Part shown: in pieces, positions 41,400 to 50,782 of the stretch
Position numbering within the stretch: the stretch's first letter is position 1
Layout of the letters: each line of letters begins with the position of its first letter
Assembly (NCBI RefSeq): GCF_028421645.1
Contig: NZ_CP116888.1
Span: forward strand, 620,001 to 684,000
Origin: Aneurinibacillus sp. Ricciae_BoGa-3
GTDB taxonomy: Bacteria; Bacillota; Bacilli; Aneurinibacillales; Aneurinibacillaceae
DNA length: 64,000 nt
Direction: 5' to 3'
The notes under the pieces: model-generated
The model's database searches: none
Seen by the model: the letters and a program-made list of their open reading frames with translations, nothing else
What the model was told of the DNA's origin: nothing
Made by a program: the position numbers and the translations under genes

Positions 41400-43418
41400 A
41401 TGTCGATTAAAAGGAAGTTACCAATTTATATTGGAGGACTAGTCACCGCATCTTTGGTTGTAGCGGGACTTATTAGTTATAATACAAGTTCCAATTCTCT
41501 TATTAACGCTAGTAAGGATGGATTGCACACAAACACGGAACGAACGAGTGTCATTATCAGAAACCTTGAAAAATCCGAAGAACAAATGGCATCTATTATG
41601 GCGAATAATAAGCGTCTTCAAGATTTGGTTGTCATGAAAGAACAGACAAATGACCAACAATTTTATACCAGTAACAATGTTTTATTAGGAGCCGTCAACA
41701 ATTTTCTTAAGGATAGTTTTGCAACGACAACAAATCATGACCATTTCTTTGTATTAGATAACAAAGGAACGGATATTGCGGATAGTCTACCAGAAAATGA
41801 GAGGAAAAGCTTTGCAGACCGAGATTATTTCAGTAAGGCTTTACAAGGGCAAACAGCTATTGGCAAAATGGTCATTTCTAAAACCAATGGTAAACCCGTG
41901 ATTGTCATAGCTGTGCCTGTTAAGGATAGTCAGGGTAAGATTGTTGGGGTGCTTGGCAATTCGATTTTAGCCGATTTCTTCACGTCGAATATCCAAGGGA
42001 TTAAAGTGGGAACCAATGGAAAAGTATATATCATGGATAGGGATTCAACTATTCTTGGGCATAGTCAGGATAAAACTTGGGTCAACAAAAAGTCACAACG
42101 CACTGAACTTTTGGATGCTATGAAAACCTTACCTAACGACAATAACGTGAATGTGTCCACCATAGATGCTGGTACAGGAAGCGATAAGAGCCTTGTCACA
42201 TTCGCAAATATTCCTGGTACAAACTGGGTTGTTTTTCTCGAAGATAAGTATAGTGATATTCAGAGTCCAGTTCGAAGTCTCATGGTAGAAACGTTATTAG
42301 GCTTGTTGTGCTTGGCATTATAATTTCCGCCTTGTTAGGTTTATATCTTTCTAGAATGGTAACAAGTCCTTTATCTCGATTAATGGAAAAGATGAAAGAG
42401 ATGTCAGAAGGAAACTTAAAAGTTACGATGAACGAAACATATAAGGATGAATTTAAGGTACTAGCAGAAAGCTTCAATACAATGGTGGAGAAAACAAAAA
42501 CCGTTGTTTCCAATATGCAACGTTCCGTTGAAGTACTTAACCAAAGTACCTCTGAATTAGATACTTCGGCAAAAGAAACATCAGAGTCCATTATGCAAAC
42601 CACCATAACTACGGCTGAAATTGCAAAAGCGGTTGAATCGCAAGCACATGATGCAGAAGGTGTGGCACAGAGGGTTACACAACTGGGTGATGAAATTAAC
42701 CACATTAATGAACAAACGGAAGTGGTCAAACATCATGCTGATGATATCATCCAAGTATTTAACGAAGATAAAAAAGTGATTAATAACCTGTTAAAAATCA
42801 ATCAACAAAGTGCAGAAGAGATGCAAAAAATGTCTGAAATAACCCAAGCGTTAGAAACAACCTCTCAAAACATTGGGGATATCACCAAAGTCATTAGCGG
42901 TATTTCGGAGCAAACCAATCTATTAGCTCTCAATGCTAGTATTGAAGGGCGAAGTGGGACGAGGCTTTGCGGTTGTCGCTGATTCAATCCGCAAACTGGC
43001 TGAACAATCCTCTCAATCTGTAAAAGAAATAGATAACATTATCAAAGAAACGCAAAACTATTCCAAAGCTAATATTACCAGTATTGAGTCCATGCAAGCT
43101 ATTTCAAATGACCAAAACCAATATGTAGCGCAAACATCAAAGTCATTCGATGACATTATCAATCGAGTAACCGAAATCGTGAATCGAATCACCTTAGTGG
43201 CAGATGAATTGGAAGACATGAAAAAGGGAAAAGATGATGTGATTGGCTACGTTCAAAACGTATCCGCATCTACCGAAGAGGTATCCGCCTCTGTTGAAGA
43301 AGTAAGTGCGACATCGGAAGAACAATCGGCAATGGTTCAACAACTGTCAGGTATGGTTGAAACCATTAACAACCTGACAAACGAATTGACCGAAACAGCA
43401 AAAATATTCAAAGCCTAA
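41400..43418 (+). pseudogene. Methyl-accepting chemotaxis protein, broken by two deletions
   Basis: Start at 41400 with GGAAGG. A close paralogue of the intact receptor at 47603, in three frames. The first ends after ETLLGL (stop near 42323) where one base is missing around 42303; the second (42308-42982) carries TM2 LGIIISALLGLYLSR and the HAMP and coiled-coil parts; a further deletion of about 11 bp near 42947 (at ASIEG...) shifts into the third frame (to 43418), which keeps GEVGRGFAVVADSIRKLAEQ, part of the CheA/CheW-binding tip. The deletion sizes are not homopolymer-like, so I read this as a true pseudogene. The N-terminal dCache-like sensor, about 40-270, differs from the paralogue, suggesting a former separate ligand. 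Confidence 0.85.
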
Positions 43419-43453
43419 TAGTACAACTTCTAAGATTAAGCCAAATTTGAAAG

Positions 43454-43489
43454 AGACATCCTTATCAACAATAGGGGTGTTTTTTTTTG
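43454..43489 (+). terminator. Terminator after the broken chemoreceptor gene
   Basis: An imperfect stem around GACATCCTTATCAAC and ATAGGGGTGT, followed by T9. The same type of terminator follows the intact paralogue. Confidence 0.6.
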
Positions 43490-43686
43490 TGTCTAGCTTG
43501 GTTAAATCATACTTGTTCACAATGTAGCGTAATCAATGAAGAGGTTTGTTAAAGATAAATTTTCCGAAACTTAATAGCTGATAATCTGTTAGAAATGATG
43601 GGGGCTACTAGATTCAAAGAACAATCGGTTTCAGCAGAAGATGTTAGACTAACAAATATCATGCTTTAACTGACTATAGTTACTGT

Positions 43687-43912
43687 TGCTACCTTTCCGA
43701 TTTACCAGTGGATAAGATTATCAGAAAATGGGGATTGGAACAGAACTGCTAAATAAGGCAAGGAAGATTATTGATGAAGAGGTTATTCTTCTGTTATACC
43801 CAAGTGCGATGCAGTATTATCCAAAGTAGGTTTGGATAAATTAACAATGGCTTTTTCCTCCGTCAAAAGCGTAGTTTTCTGGATACAATTCGCAACTAAC
43901 AAAGTTTTTTAG
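43687..43912 (+). pseudogene. Remnant of a GNAT-type acetyltransferase
   Basis: Short frame pieces read YLSDLPVDKIIRK, then GIGTELLNKARKIIDEEVIL and LLLYPSAMQYYPK and KVGLDKLTMAF before a TAG at 43910-43912. In that order they match the core of a GNAT acetyltransferase (D-L-x-V-x-x-x-x-Q/R-G-x-G motif and Y-Y-x-K-x-G). Two or more frame changes break it. No start codon fits. Confidence 0.45.
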
Positions 43913-43931
43913 TGGGTATGAGTAGGTAAAA

Positions 43932-43965
43932 AAAAATACAAGCAACGAAAAATCATTGCTTGTAT
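43932..43965 (-). terminator. Terminator for the TPP enzyme operon
   Basis: ATACAAGCAA (43937-43946) pairs with TTGCTTGTAT (43956-43965), T run on minus. Confidence 0.75.
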
Positions 43966-43982
43966 CTTTGGTGTTTAATCTG

Positions 43983-45770
43983 TTATTCGCCAAGATTTTG
44001 ATTCGAGATAGGTTTGATTGCTACGTTTACCACTGCAGAGCGTCCGTTTTTAACGGCTTGTAAGGCTTCTTCCAGTACATTACGAAGTTCTTCTGGTTTT
44101 TCTACCCGTTTGGCATAAGCTTGTCCAGTCGCTTCAGCAATCTTTTCTAACTGCATATCATCACCGAAGTTCACGTAGAACAAGTCTTGTTGTTTAGCCA
44201 AGCCTTCAGGATGAACGCCGAGTGTAGAAAGTTTAGGGGAATGCCAACCTCTGTTGTTATAAATAACCGTTAGGAATGGTGCATTGTATTTTTTGGATAC
44301 AAAGTGAACGGATGCTGGAACACTGAATAGGTACGAACCGTCACCTGTAAGAGCGACAACCGTTTTATCAGGATTAGCAAGTTTGGCTCCAATGGAAGCT
44401 CCGCCATGCCAACCTAATGAACTAGCTCCGCTACCGAACAATGTACCTGGCTTGTCACGAAGGATATGATTCCATACCACACTGTAGTTTGAAATGGTTT
44501 CGTTCATGATAATGGTATCATCATCAAGTAGGTCACGCAGGGTTGCAGTTAGAAATTGAGGGGTGATGTATCCATCAGCGACTTTGATTTTTTCTTTCTC
44601 TGCAAACTCTGCACGTATCCTATCGTGCTCTTTAGAGAGGCGTCCATAACGCTCTGTGATTTCTTTCGTTTGTTTAAATACAACTTGTTCTAGGTAGTCA
44701 TTGAGTTGCTTTAAGGCGACATAAGAATCGGCTCGCATCGGTTGTTCGGCTTCATAATACCAGAATGGAATTTTATCTTTTAACGGGTCAACGTCAATCC
44801 AAAAGACTTTTGCATCCTCTTTCGGTTTAACATTGAGCGGAAGCCAAGGAATATCGCTGTCGATAACGAGTACCACATCGGCTTGTTTCAGGTATTCATT
44901 GACTCCGAAATAACCTTCATAACCAAGGTGCATCGGATGATTTGCAGGGAAGTTCATATAGTTAGGACCCGCCTCCATAACAGGGAGAGCTAACTGTTCT
45001 GCAAGCTTAACCAATTCCTCTACAGCTTTCACATTTCGTCCAAGATAGCTTGTAACAATGAGTGGATTTTTAGCTTGCGATAGAGTGGATGCCAATTCTT
45101 TTACTTTCTCTTCGTTAAGCGCAGAAGGGGCAAGAGGGGCAAACTTCTCTTTGTCCACTTTCATACGTGGAACTTCTTCTTCCAGCATCTCACGAGGAGA
45201 CATCATATAAACAGGACCTTTGGGTTCGCTTTGTGCAATTTGCATCGCACGTAGCGTAAGTTTCTGGATGTTTTTACCTGTATGAACATCATAATCCCAC
45301 TTGGTGTATTGACGAACAATGGCACGTTGGTCAGGTACATCTTGTAAGTAGTGAATGAACTCATTACGTCCACCTCTTAATTCACCTTCCTGTGTAACAG
45401 GGGATGCTCCAGAGAAGATGAAAACAGGGATTCTACCTCTTGTTGCATTATGAATCGCTCCGCCCATATTTTGTGTACCAACATCAACGTGAACAAATAC
45501 GGCTTGTGGACGACCTGTTACTTGTGCATAACCATGAGCGGCTGAGAGGGCAACCATTTCATGTGGGCAGATAATAATTTTAGGGAGTGTTCTTCCTTGC
45601 ACATCGGCTTTTGCCCAACTCTCTACGATAGCAGGGTGGTCACTACCAATGTTAGCAAAAATGCAGTCAACTCCTGCGTCTACAAGTGTATCAATCATTG
45701 CATCTGCCGTTGTATAAATCGGTGTTGCTTCGTTTAATAATTCTTCTTTTGTTTTTTCATTCGTTGTCAT
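43983..45770 (-). CDS. Thiamine-diphosphate-dependent enzyme, acetolactate synthase/decarboxylase type
   Basis: ATG 45770 follows AGGAGG at 10 bases; the longer ATG at 45806 has no site. 595 residues with the three-domain layout: N-terminal PYR domain with the catalytic Glu in CPHEMVALSAAHGYA (about 66-80), a middle domain (VTSYLGRNVKAVEELV) and the PP domain with the TPP motif GDGSYLFSVPASVHFVSKKY followed by NN (about 484-513) for metal and diphosphate. It acts on 2-ketoacids; the exact substrate cannot be read. The operon partner is an MFS transporter, so uptake and catabolism of one organic acid is likely. It is not a biosynthetic ALS with small subunit here. Confidence 0.85.
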   Translation of the reverse strand: MTTNEKTKEELLNEATPIYTTADAMIDTLVDAGVDCIFANIGSDHPAIVESWAKADVQGRTLPKIIICPHEMVALSAAHGYAQVTGRPQAVFVHVDVGTQNMGGAIHNATRGRIPVFIFSGASPVTQEGELRGGRNEFIHYLQDVPDQRAIVRQYTKWDYDVHTGKNIQKLTLRAMQIAQSEPKGPVYMMSPREMLEEEVPRMKVDKEKFAPLAPSALNEEKVKELASTLSQAKNPLIVTSYLGRNVKAVEELVKLAEQLALPVMEAGPNYMNFPANHPMHLGYEGYFGVNEYLKQADVVLVIDSDIPWLPLNVKPKEDAKVFWIDVDPLKDKIPFWYYEAEQPMRADSYVALKQLNDYLEQVVFKQTKEITERYGRLSKEHDRIRAEFAEKEKIKVADGYITPQFLTATLRDLLDDDTIIMNETISNYSVVWNHILRDKPGTLFGSGASSLGWHGGASIGAKLANPDKTVVALTGDGSYLFSVPASVHFVSKKYNAPFLTVIYNNRGWHSPKLSTLGVHPEGLAKQQDLFYVNFGDDMQLEKIAEATGQAYAKRVEKPEELRNVLEEALQAVKNGRSAVVNVAIKPISNQNLGE

Positions 45771-45839
45771 AATGGTTTGTCCTCCTATGTAGCCTATCCT
45801 CCACATTTTGTGGTGGATAGACTTGATTGTATTTTGAAG

Positions 45840-47249
45840 TTATTTTGATTCCTTTACGAACATTACCGTAAAGAATGAAGCAAGCATAATGATGCCACCT
45901 AAGAAGATAGCGAGATACCAATGTCCTGTTTTGTCTACAATCATACCGCCAATAACAGGAGATAATACGGCTCCCATTTCTCCAATGAGATTCCACATAC
46001 CAAAAGCAGAAGCACGATGTTCTTCATCGACAAGTTCGGCTGTCATGGCTTGTGAAATAGGTTGAAGAAGGTTTAGAACTAAACTACAGAAAAAGATAAA
46101 TAGGCTCATGGCAACGAGTGAGTGACCACCCTGCATGATGTAATAGCCGAACCAGAAGGTTAACAGGGCTTGAACAGGGATGAAAATTAGGTATATCTTT
46201 TTACGTCCCATTCCTGATTTATAGGCTTTATCCGCTAACCATCCGCCTAAAGGGAAACCTGCGATACCTGCACCTGCATTAAACAGAGCAAAAAGAAGGG
46301 CAGATGTAACGAATGAAGCATGTCCTGACTTGGCAATAATGTCTCCAGACCAGAAGTTGAAGAACCATAGAATCCATAAGAATGGAATAGCACTGATATA
46401 AAGAAGTAGAAGGTTTTTGTTTTTCAAAACAGGAGCTATTTGGCTTCCGTTTTTAATTTGAACGACCGCTACAAGGACAAAAGCCACAAGAATTTCAATA
46501 ATAGCGGTTGTCAGATTGCTTAGTTTGAATTGTTCAGAAAGATAATAGATGCCCATAACTGCGATAAATAAAGGAATGAAAAACTTTAAACATCCTTTTG
46601 TAGCCGATAAAAGGTCAATTTTCTCTCTGTTTTCAGACTTGAAATAACGACGTAATCCAATTGAAACAAGAAGGGTTGCGGTTCCGAATGTGACAAAAGG
46701 TGCTTGCCATCCATTTCCTACCCCGAATAATTTGTCACCCCACTGCGTGAAAAGCGCAGTTCCGATATAGGCAAGCGTAACCCCAAAGGTTAAACCTGTA
46801 ATAACAAAACCCATAGCAAAACTACGTTTTTCAGGTGGTGTTACCTCGGCTATCACAGCTCGGTCATTCGAATAAAACATTCCTTCACCCAAGCCTGTAA
46901 TAACCCGTAAAGCAATAAAACCAAAAAGCGTAAACATCAACCCACCAAACAATGTGGCAAGTGATGCCCACAATAGACTCAATACAATTGTGGTGCGGTG
47001 TCCATAGCGGTCACCAATGTATCCACCAGGGAATTGAGTCAGCATAAAACTGGCAAAGAAAAGACCCCCGATTAGTCCTCCTAAAGCGTGCGGATTTGAA
47101 GCATGGCTGAAAAACGCCACATGGTGATTAATCATCCATGTTACGACAGGTCCTGTCACGCCACGGTCAGCGGCACTCACTGTCCAACCAAGCATTAGCC
47201 AAAGCCATATCTTGTGATAGCTTTGCAATCCTTTTTTGTTGTCTGTCAT
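45840..47249 (-). CDS. MFS transporter (organic anion:cation symporter-like)
   Basis: ATG 47249 follows GGAGG at 6 bases; ATG 47255 is too close. 469 residues, 12 hydrophobic spans, loop 2-3 motif GGYIGDRYGHRTTI (about 74-87) and the later repeated motif GGWLADKAYKSGMGRKKIYL. Resembles the anion:cation symporter group that imports organic acids (the N-terminal DRGVTGPVVTWM). Shares the promoter at 47318 with the TPP enzyme, so it probably brings in the substrate or its precursor. Confidence 0.8.
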   Translation of the reverse strand: MTDNKKGLQSYHKIWLWLMLGWTVSAADRGVTGPVVTWMINHHVAFFSHASNPHALGGLIGGLFFASFMLTQFPGGYIGDRYGHRTTIVLSLLWASLATLFGGLMFTLFGFIALRVITGLGEGMFYSNDRAVIAEVTPPEKRSFAMGFVITGLTFGVTLAYIGTALFTQWGDKLFGVGNGWQAPFVTFGTATLLVSIGLRRYFKSENREKIDLLSATKGCLKFFIPLFIAVMGIYYLSEQFKLSNLTTAIIEILVAFVLVAVVQIKNGSQIAPVLKNKNLLLLYISAIPFLWILWFFNFWSGDIIAKSGHASFVTSALLFALFNAGAGIAGFPLGGWLADKAYKSGMGRKKIYLIFIPVQALLTFWFGYYIMQGGHSLVAMSLFIFFCSLVLNLLQPISQAMTAELVDEEHRASAFGMWNLIGEMGAVLSPVIGGMIVDKTGHWYLAIFLGGIIMLASFFTVMFVKESK

Positions 47250-47317
47250 TTTCATCCTCCTTTTTTTGTTATACGTTCGACAATATTCATTTATAAACGA
47301 CTAATTGACTAAAAACA

Positions 47318-47346
47318 ATATTAAACTTCGTAATAAATTTTGTCAA
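47318..47346 (-). promoter_or_regulatory. Promoter of the MFS/TPP operon
   Basis: On minus TTGACA (47341-47346), 17 bp, TAATAT (47318-47323). Confidence 0.6.
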
Positions 47347-47522
47347 TAAACAATATGTGATTTTATTTTGCTTATTTTATATTTAAAAAGAAACTTCCTT
47401 TATATAATAAAAAATCATTGCTAAAAAACGAGTGAAAAAAGAAGTTTTTTGAGTGGTAGCAAGGTGTGTAAAAATTAAATTACAAGAAAAACCGTTAAAT
47501 ATAGAATATGAGTAAAAAATAT

Positions 47523-47551
47523 TTGACTATAGTGTTTGAATAATTTATAAT
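47523..47551 (+). promoter_or_regulatory. Promoter of the intact chemoreceptor
   Basis: TTGACT (47523-47528), 17 bp, TATAAT (47546-47551); the -35 is in TTGACTATAG. Confidence 0.75.
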
Positions 47552-47602
47552 ACAAGTATCAGGTTTTTACTACATACAAATAGGAAAGAAGGAAACATTA
47601 TC

Positions 47603-49603
47603 ATGTCAATTAAAAGGAAACTGCCGCTTTATATTGGAGGACTGGTTACAGCTTCACTCGCTGTGTCAGGAGTAGTCAGTTACAATTCAAGTTCGAATGC
47701 CTTAATGAATCAGGCTAAGTCAGGATTAGCGACAAATGTAGAACGAACTTCCACGATTGTGCAAAACCTTGTAGTCGGGGAAGAACAACTGACAAGTATT
47801 CTAGCGACGAACAAAAGAATCACGGATTTGTTGAGTAATACAAGAACCCAATCGAATAACGACTTGTTAAAACAGGGACATACATACTTAAAACAAAGTT
47901 TTGATAAAACCACCAATCATGAACGTTTTTATGTATTAGATGCTAACGGAAATGATGTTGTGGACAGCGACCCACAGACTAAAAAATTAAACTTTAAAGA
48001 CAGAGATTATTTCAAAGGAGCCATGCAAGGAAATATCGTGGTTGGACACATGGTAACATCAAGAGCCAGTGGAAAACCAATTATCGTTGTTTCTGCTCCT
48101 ATTAAGAACGATAAAGGTGAAGTAATCGGGGTTATGGCAAACTCGATACTTGGTGATTATTTCTTTAACAATTTAGACCATATTAAGCTTGGGAAATCAC
48201 AAGTATCAATGGCAGATAGGGATGGTACGATTCTCTCATTCCCAATTAAAACGAAAATCAACACCAAAGCTAAACGTCCTCAAATGATGCAAGGAATAAA
48301 TAGCGTACCAAATGATACGAACATTAACATTAAGCAAATGGATTGGGGAACAGGGAGTGCCAAAACTCTTGTGAGCATATCAAATGTTCCTGGTACAAAT
48401 TGGGCAGTCGTGATTGAAGACAGTTATGCAGATGTTCAAAGTCCCATTCAATCTCTCTTGTATAGCACACTAGCCGTTGTGTTAATCAGTATCATCGTTG
48501 CCGCTTTATTAGGCGTACTTTTATCACGAAGCATCACAATTCCGCTTTCTCGGTTGAAAGATAAAATGAAACAAGTGTCAGAAGGCGATTTGAATGTTTC
48601 AATGGATGAAGGTTATAAAGACGAGTTCAAAGTGCTGGCAGAAAGCTTTAACACAATGGTTGATAAAACGAAAACCGTTATTTCCAATATGCAACGTTCT
48701 GTTGAAGTGCTTAACCAAAGTACGACCGAATTGGATGCTTCGGCAAAACAAACGTCTCAATCGATTATGGAAACAACAACGACTACGGCTGAAATTGCAA
48801 GAGCGGTTGAGTCACAAGCACGGGATGCAGAGGGTGTAGCACAGCGAGTGACGCAACTTGGCGATGAAATCACCAATATTAATGAGCAAACAGAAGTGGT
48901 TAAAAAACATGCAGATGACATCATCCAAGTGTTTAACGAAGACATAAAGGTTATTGATAACCTGTTAAAAATCAATCAGCAAAGTGAAGAAGAAATGAAA
49001 AAAATGTCCGAAATCACACAGGCATTGGAAACAACATCACAAAACATTGGCGACATTACCCAAGTCATTAGTGGTATTGCCGAACAAACCAATCTATTAG
49101 CTCTCAACGCAAGTATTGAAGCTGCACGAGCAGGCGACGCAGGGCGTGGTTTTGCGGTAGTTGCCGAAGAAATTCGTAAATTAGCAGAAAAATCATCGGA
49201 ATCTGCTAAAGAAATCGACAGCATCATCAAAGAAACCCAAAACTACTCGAAAGCCAATATTGAAAGTATTGAGTCCATGCAATCTATCTCTAAAGACCAA
49301 AATCACTATGTTTCTCAAACATCTGAATCCTTTGATGACATCATCACAAGGGTAACGGAAATCGTAAATCGTATCACTGTGGTTGCGGGTGAATTGGACA
49401 ATATGCAAAAAGGTAAAGATGATGTTATTGGATATACTCAAAACGTATCCGCTTCTACCGAAGAAGTATCCGCTTCTGTTGAGGAAGTAAGTGCAACTTC
49501 TGAAGAACAAGCGGCTATGGCTCAGCAATTATCAGGTATGGTTGAAACCATCAACAACCTCACAAATGAACTTGCCGAAACAGCTAAGATTTTCAAAGCC
49601 TAA
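47603..49603 (+). CDS. Methyl-accepting chemotaxis protein with Cache sensor
   Basis: 666 residues. TM1 about 9-29 (LPLYIGGLVTASLAVSGVVS), a periplasm-side Cache-like sensor about 35-280 with DRDYFKGAMQGNIVVGHMVT and GKPIIVVSAPIKNDKGEVIG, TM2 about 285-307 (AVVLISIIVAALLGVLLSR), a HAMP (SITIPLSRLKDKMKQVSEGD) and the methylation and signalling domain. The tip has EQTNLLALNASIEAARAGDA and GRGFAVVAEEIRKLAEKS for CheA/CheW contact. Methylation helices and the conserved C-terminal residues are complete. It is the healthy copy of the 41400 receptor and lies beside the MFS/TPP operon, which may supply a clue to its ligand. Confidence 0.95.
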   Translation: MSIKRKLPLYIGGLVTASLAVSGVVSYNSSSNALMNQAKSGLATNVERTSTIVQNLVVGEEQLTSILATNKRITDLLSNTRTQSNNDLLKQGHTYLKQSFDKTTNHERFYVLDANGNDVVDSDPQTKKLNFKDRDYFKGAMQGNIVVGHMVTSRASGKPIIVVSAPIKNDKGEVIGVMANSILGDYFFNNLDHIKLGKSQVSMADRDGTILSFPIKTKINTKAKRPQMMQGINSVPNDTNINIKQMDWGTGSAKTLVSISNVPGTNWAVVIEDSYADVQSPIQSLLYSTLAVVLISIIVAALLGVLLSRSITIPLSRLKDKMKQVSEGDLNVSMDEGYKDEFKVLAESFNTMVDKTKTVISNMQRSVEVLNQSTTELDASAKQTSQSIMETTTTTAEIARAVESQARDAEGVAQRVTQLGDEITNINEQTEVVKKHADDIIQVFNEDIKVIDNLLKINQQSEEEMKKMSEITQALETTSQNIGDITQVISGIAEQTNLLALNASIEAARAGDAGRGFAVVAEEIRKLAEKSSESAKEIDSIIKETQNYSKANIESIESMQSISKDQNHYVSQTSESFDDIITRVTEIVNRITVVAGELDNMQKGKDDVIGYTQNVSASTEEVSASVEEVSATSEEQAAMAQQLSGMVETINNLTNELAETAKIFKA

Positions 49604-49621
49604 TGCAAACCAGTATTGGTC

Positions 49622-49651
49622 AAAGACATCCTTATAGGGTGTCTTTTTTTT
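49622..49651 (+). terminator. Terminator after the intact chemoreceptor
   Basis: AAAGACATCC and GGGTGTCTTT form the stem, then TTTTT. Confidence 0.8.
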
Positions 49652-49756
49652 GTTCTTTATATTTCTAATCATCTGTGTTGACCGACATGCTTTATATAAT
49701 AAACATGGCTAAAAAGAAAAAAGTAAATGATTACTATAGAACAATATATTAACAAA

Positions 49757-49786
49757 TTGACTATAAACAAAAATAGATGGTAAAAT
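49757..49786 (+). promoter_or_regulatory. Promoter with the recurrent element; short leader ORF downstream
   Basis: TTGACT (49757-49762), 18 bp, TAAAAT (49781-49786) in TTGACTATAAACAA. A 12-codon ORF with a good ribosome site (49831-49869, MFKTATLSWFIN) lies after it; no other gene is in 49604-49963. Confidence 0.55.
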
Positions 49787-49963
49787 GGGGTAAATAGTTT
49801 TTGGTAACGATAACTAAGAAGGAAGTAGTTATGTTCAAAACGGCAACATTATCTTGGTTTATTAATTGACTTTGTTCATTCTCATTCCTAGAGAGAAAGT
49901 TGATGCCTTTTTACTCATATCGATTAGGGGGAGATAGTTGGAACAGGATTTGATAGCCAATTT

Positions 49964-50343
49964 GTGCTTATTGCCTATACTGTATTTGTTCTTTTTTGTA
50001 TTGTTGGTCTGCTCATATGGGAGAAAAAAGCCCGTCTTTACATTTCAATCTCGCTTATTACTTTCCTTATCATAGGTACACAACTATTAGGCACTAGCTA
50101 TGCCTTAACCAGTAAAGGAATAGTTGATAAAAAACTCTTTCAAACCACATGGTATTCGTTTCAGGACATTATTCGGATTGAGAAGAAAAAGACCCATCTG
50201 AGCATTCTATCCACTTAGAAGTTCAAGTCCGAAATGGTGATATTTATTCCTTTACTCTCACAAACTTTAATACAACCTTTCTAAGAACTCATTTTCCCCA
50301 TTTAAAACAAATAGTTATCATCAACCACCATCCAACGTGTTAG
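49964..50343 (+). pseudogene. Small membrane protein with frameshift at an A5 run
   Basis: Two spans at the start (AYTVFVLFCIVGLLIW and ISISLITFLIIGTQLLG), then SYALTSKGIVDKKLFQTTWY and a soluble part. The frame stops after IRIEKKKTHLSILST, but one base missing in the A5 run 50186-50190 would continue it as DPSEHSIHLEVQVRNGDIYS, ending NHHPTC at TAG 50341-50343. Joined, the protein has about 126 residues. The GTG at 49964 has a poor ribosome site, so the 5' end may also be changed. Confidence 0.5.
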
Positions 50344-50383
50344 TAAACTAAGAATAGAAGAAAGAGGTAAGATAAAGTAAACG

Positions 50384-50653
50384 ATGAATACCGTAAAAAC
50401 AAGAAAAGAGACGGAACCAGAAGTTCGCTATTTTTATGAAAATCAAGATGGAGAGGTCTATGAATGCTTCTTTGATAAGCCCAAAAAGAGAGTGAATGCA
50501 TCATGGATACGGGAGATGGCAAAAATAGAGGAGAGAAACGCTCTTTGTATCGTGATTTCATACGCGCAAGTTCAACGCACCTTAGAAAACAACGAAAACA
50601 CAATTTTTCGTGCTCAAATAGATTGGTTGAAGCGGTTGAAGATTATCGATTGA
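50384..50653 (+). CDS. Hypothetical protein, 89 aa
   Basis: AAGAGGTAAG lies upstream of ATG, a weak site. Basic, aromatic protein: YFYENQDGEVYECFFDKPKK and a C-terminal part with FRAQIDWLKRLKIID. Soluble. No known family. Confidence 0.5.
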   Translation: MNTVKTRKETEPEVRYFYENQDGEVYECFFDKPKKRVNASWIREMAKIEERNALCIVISYAQVQRTLENNENTIFRAQIDWLKRLKIID

Positions 50654-50743
50654 TGATTGAATAGATTCGATGGATGAAACGAGCCGAGCGTGGGGGTTTT
50701 GAGAAAAAATAGGGTGGGTTGAAACAGACGAATAATGAATATG

Positions 50744-50776
50744 AAAAAAGCTGACACCAGATAGGTAGTCAGCTTT
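50744..50776 (-). terminator. Terminator for the D123-like gene
   Basis: AAAGCTGAC (50747-50755) pairs with GTCAGCTTT (50768-50776), with A-rich flank giving T on minus. Confidence 0.7.
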
Positions 50777-50782
50777 AACTGT

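Noticed and set aside
43983..45770. Calling the TPP enzyme a specific acetolactate synthase (ilvB)
   Set aside because: No small subunit or branched-chain genes nearby and the substrate region is not diagnostic, so only the broad class is given.
48594..48839. Plus ORF inside the chemoreceptor
   Set aside because: It is an alternative frame within the intact 47603-49603 gene, with no independent signal.
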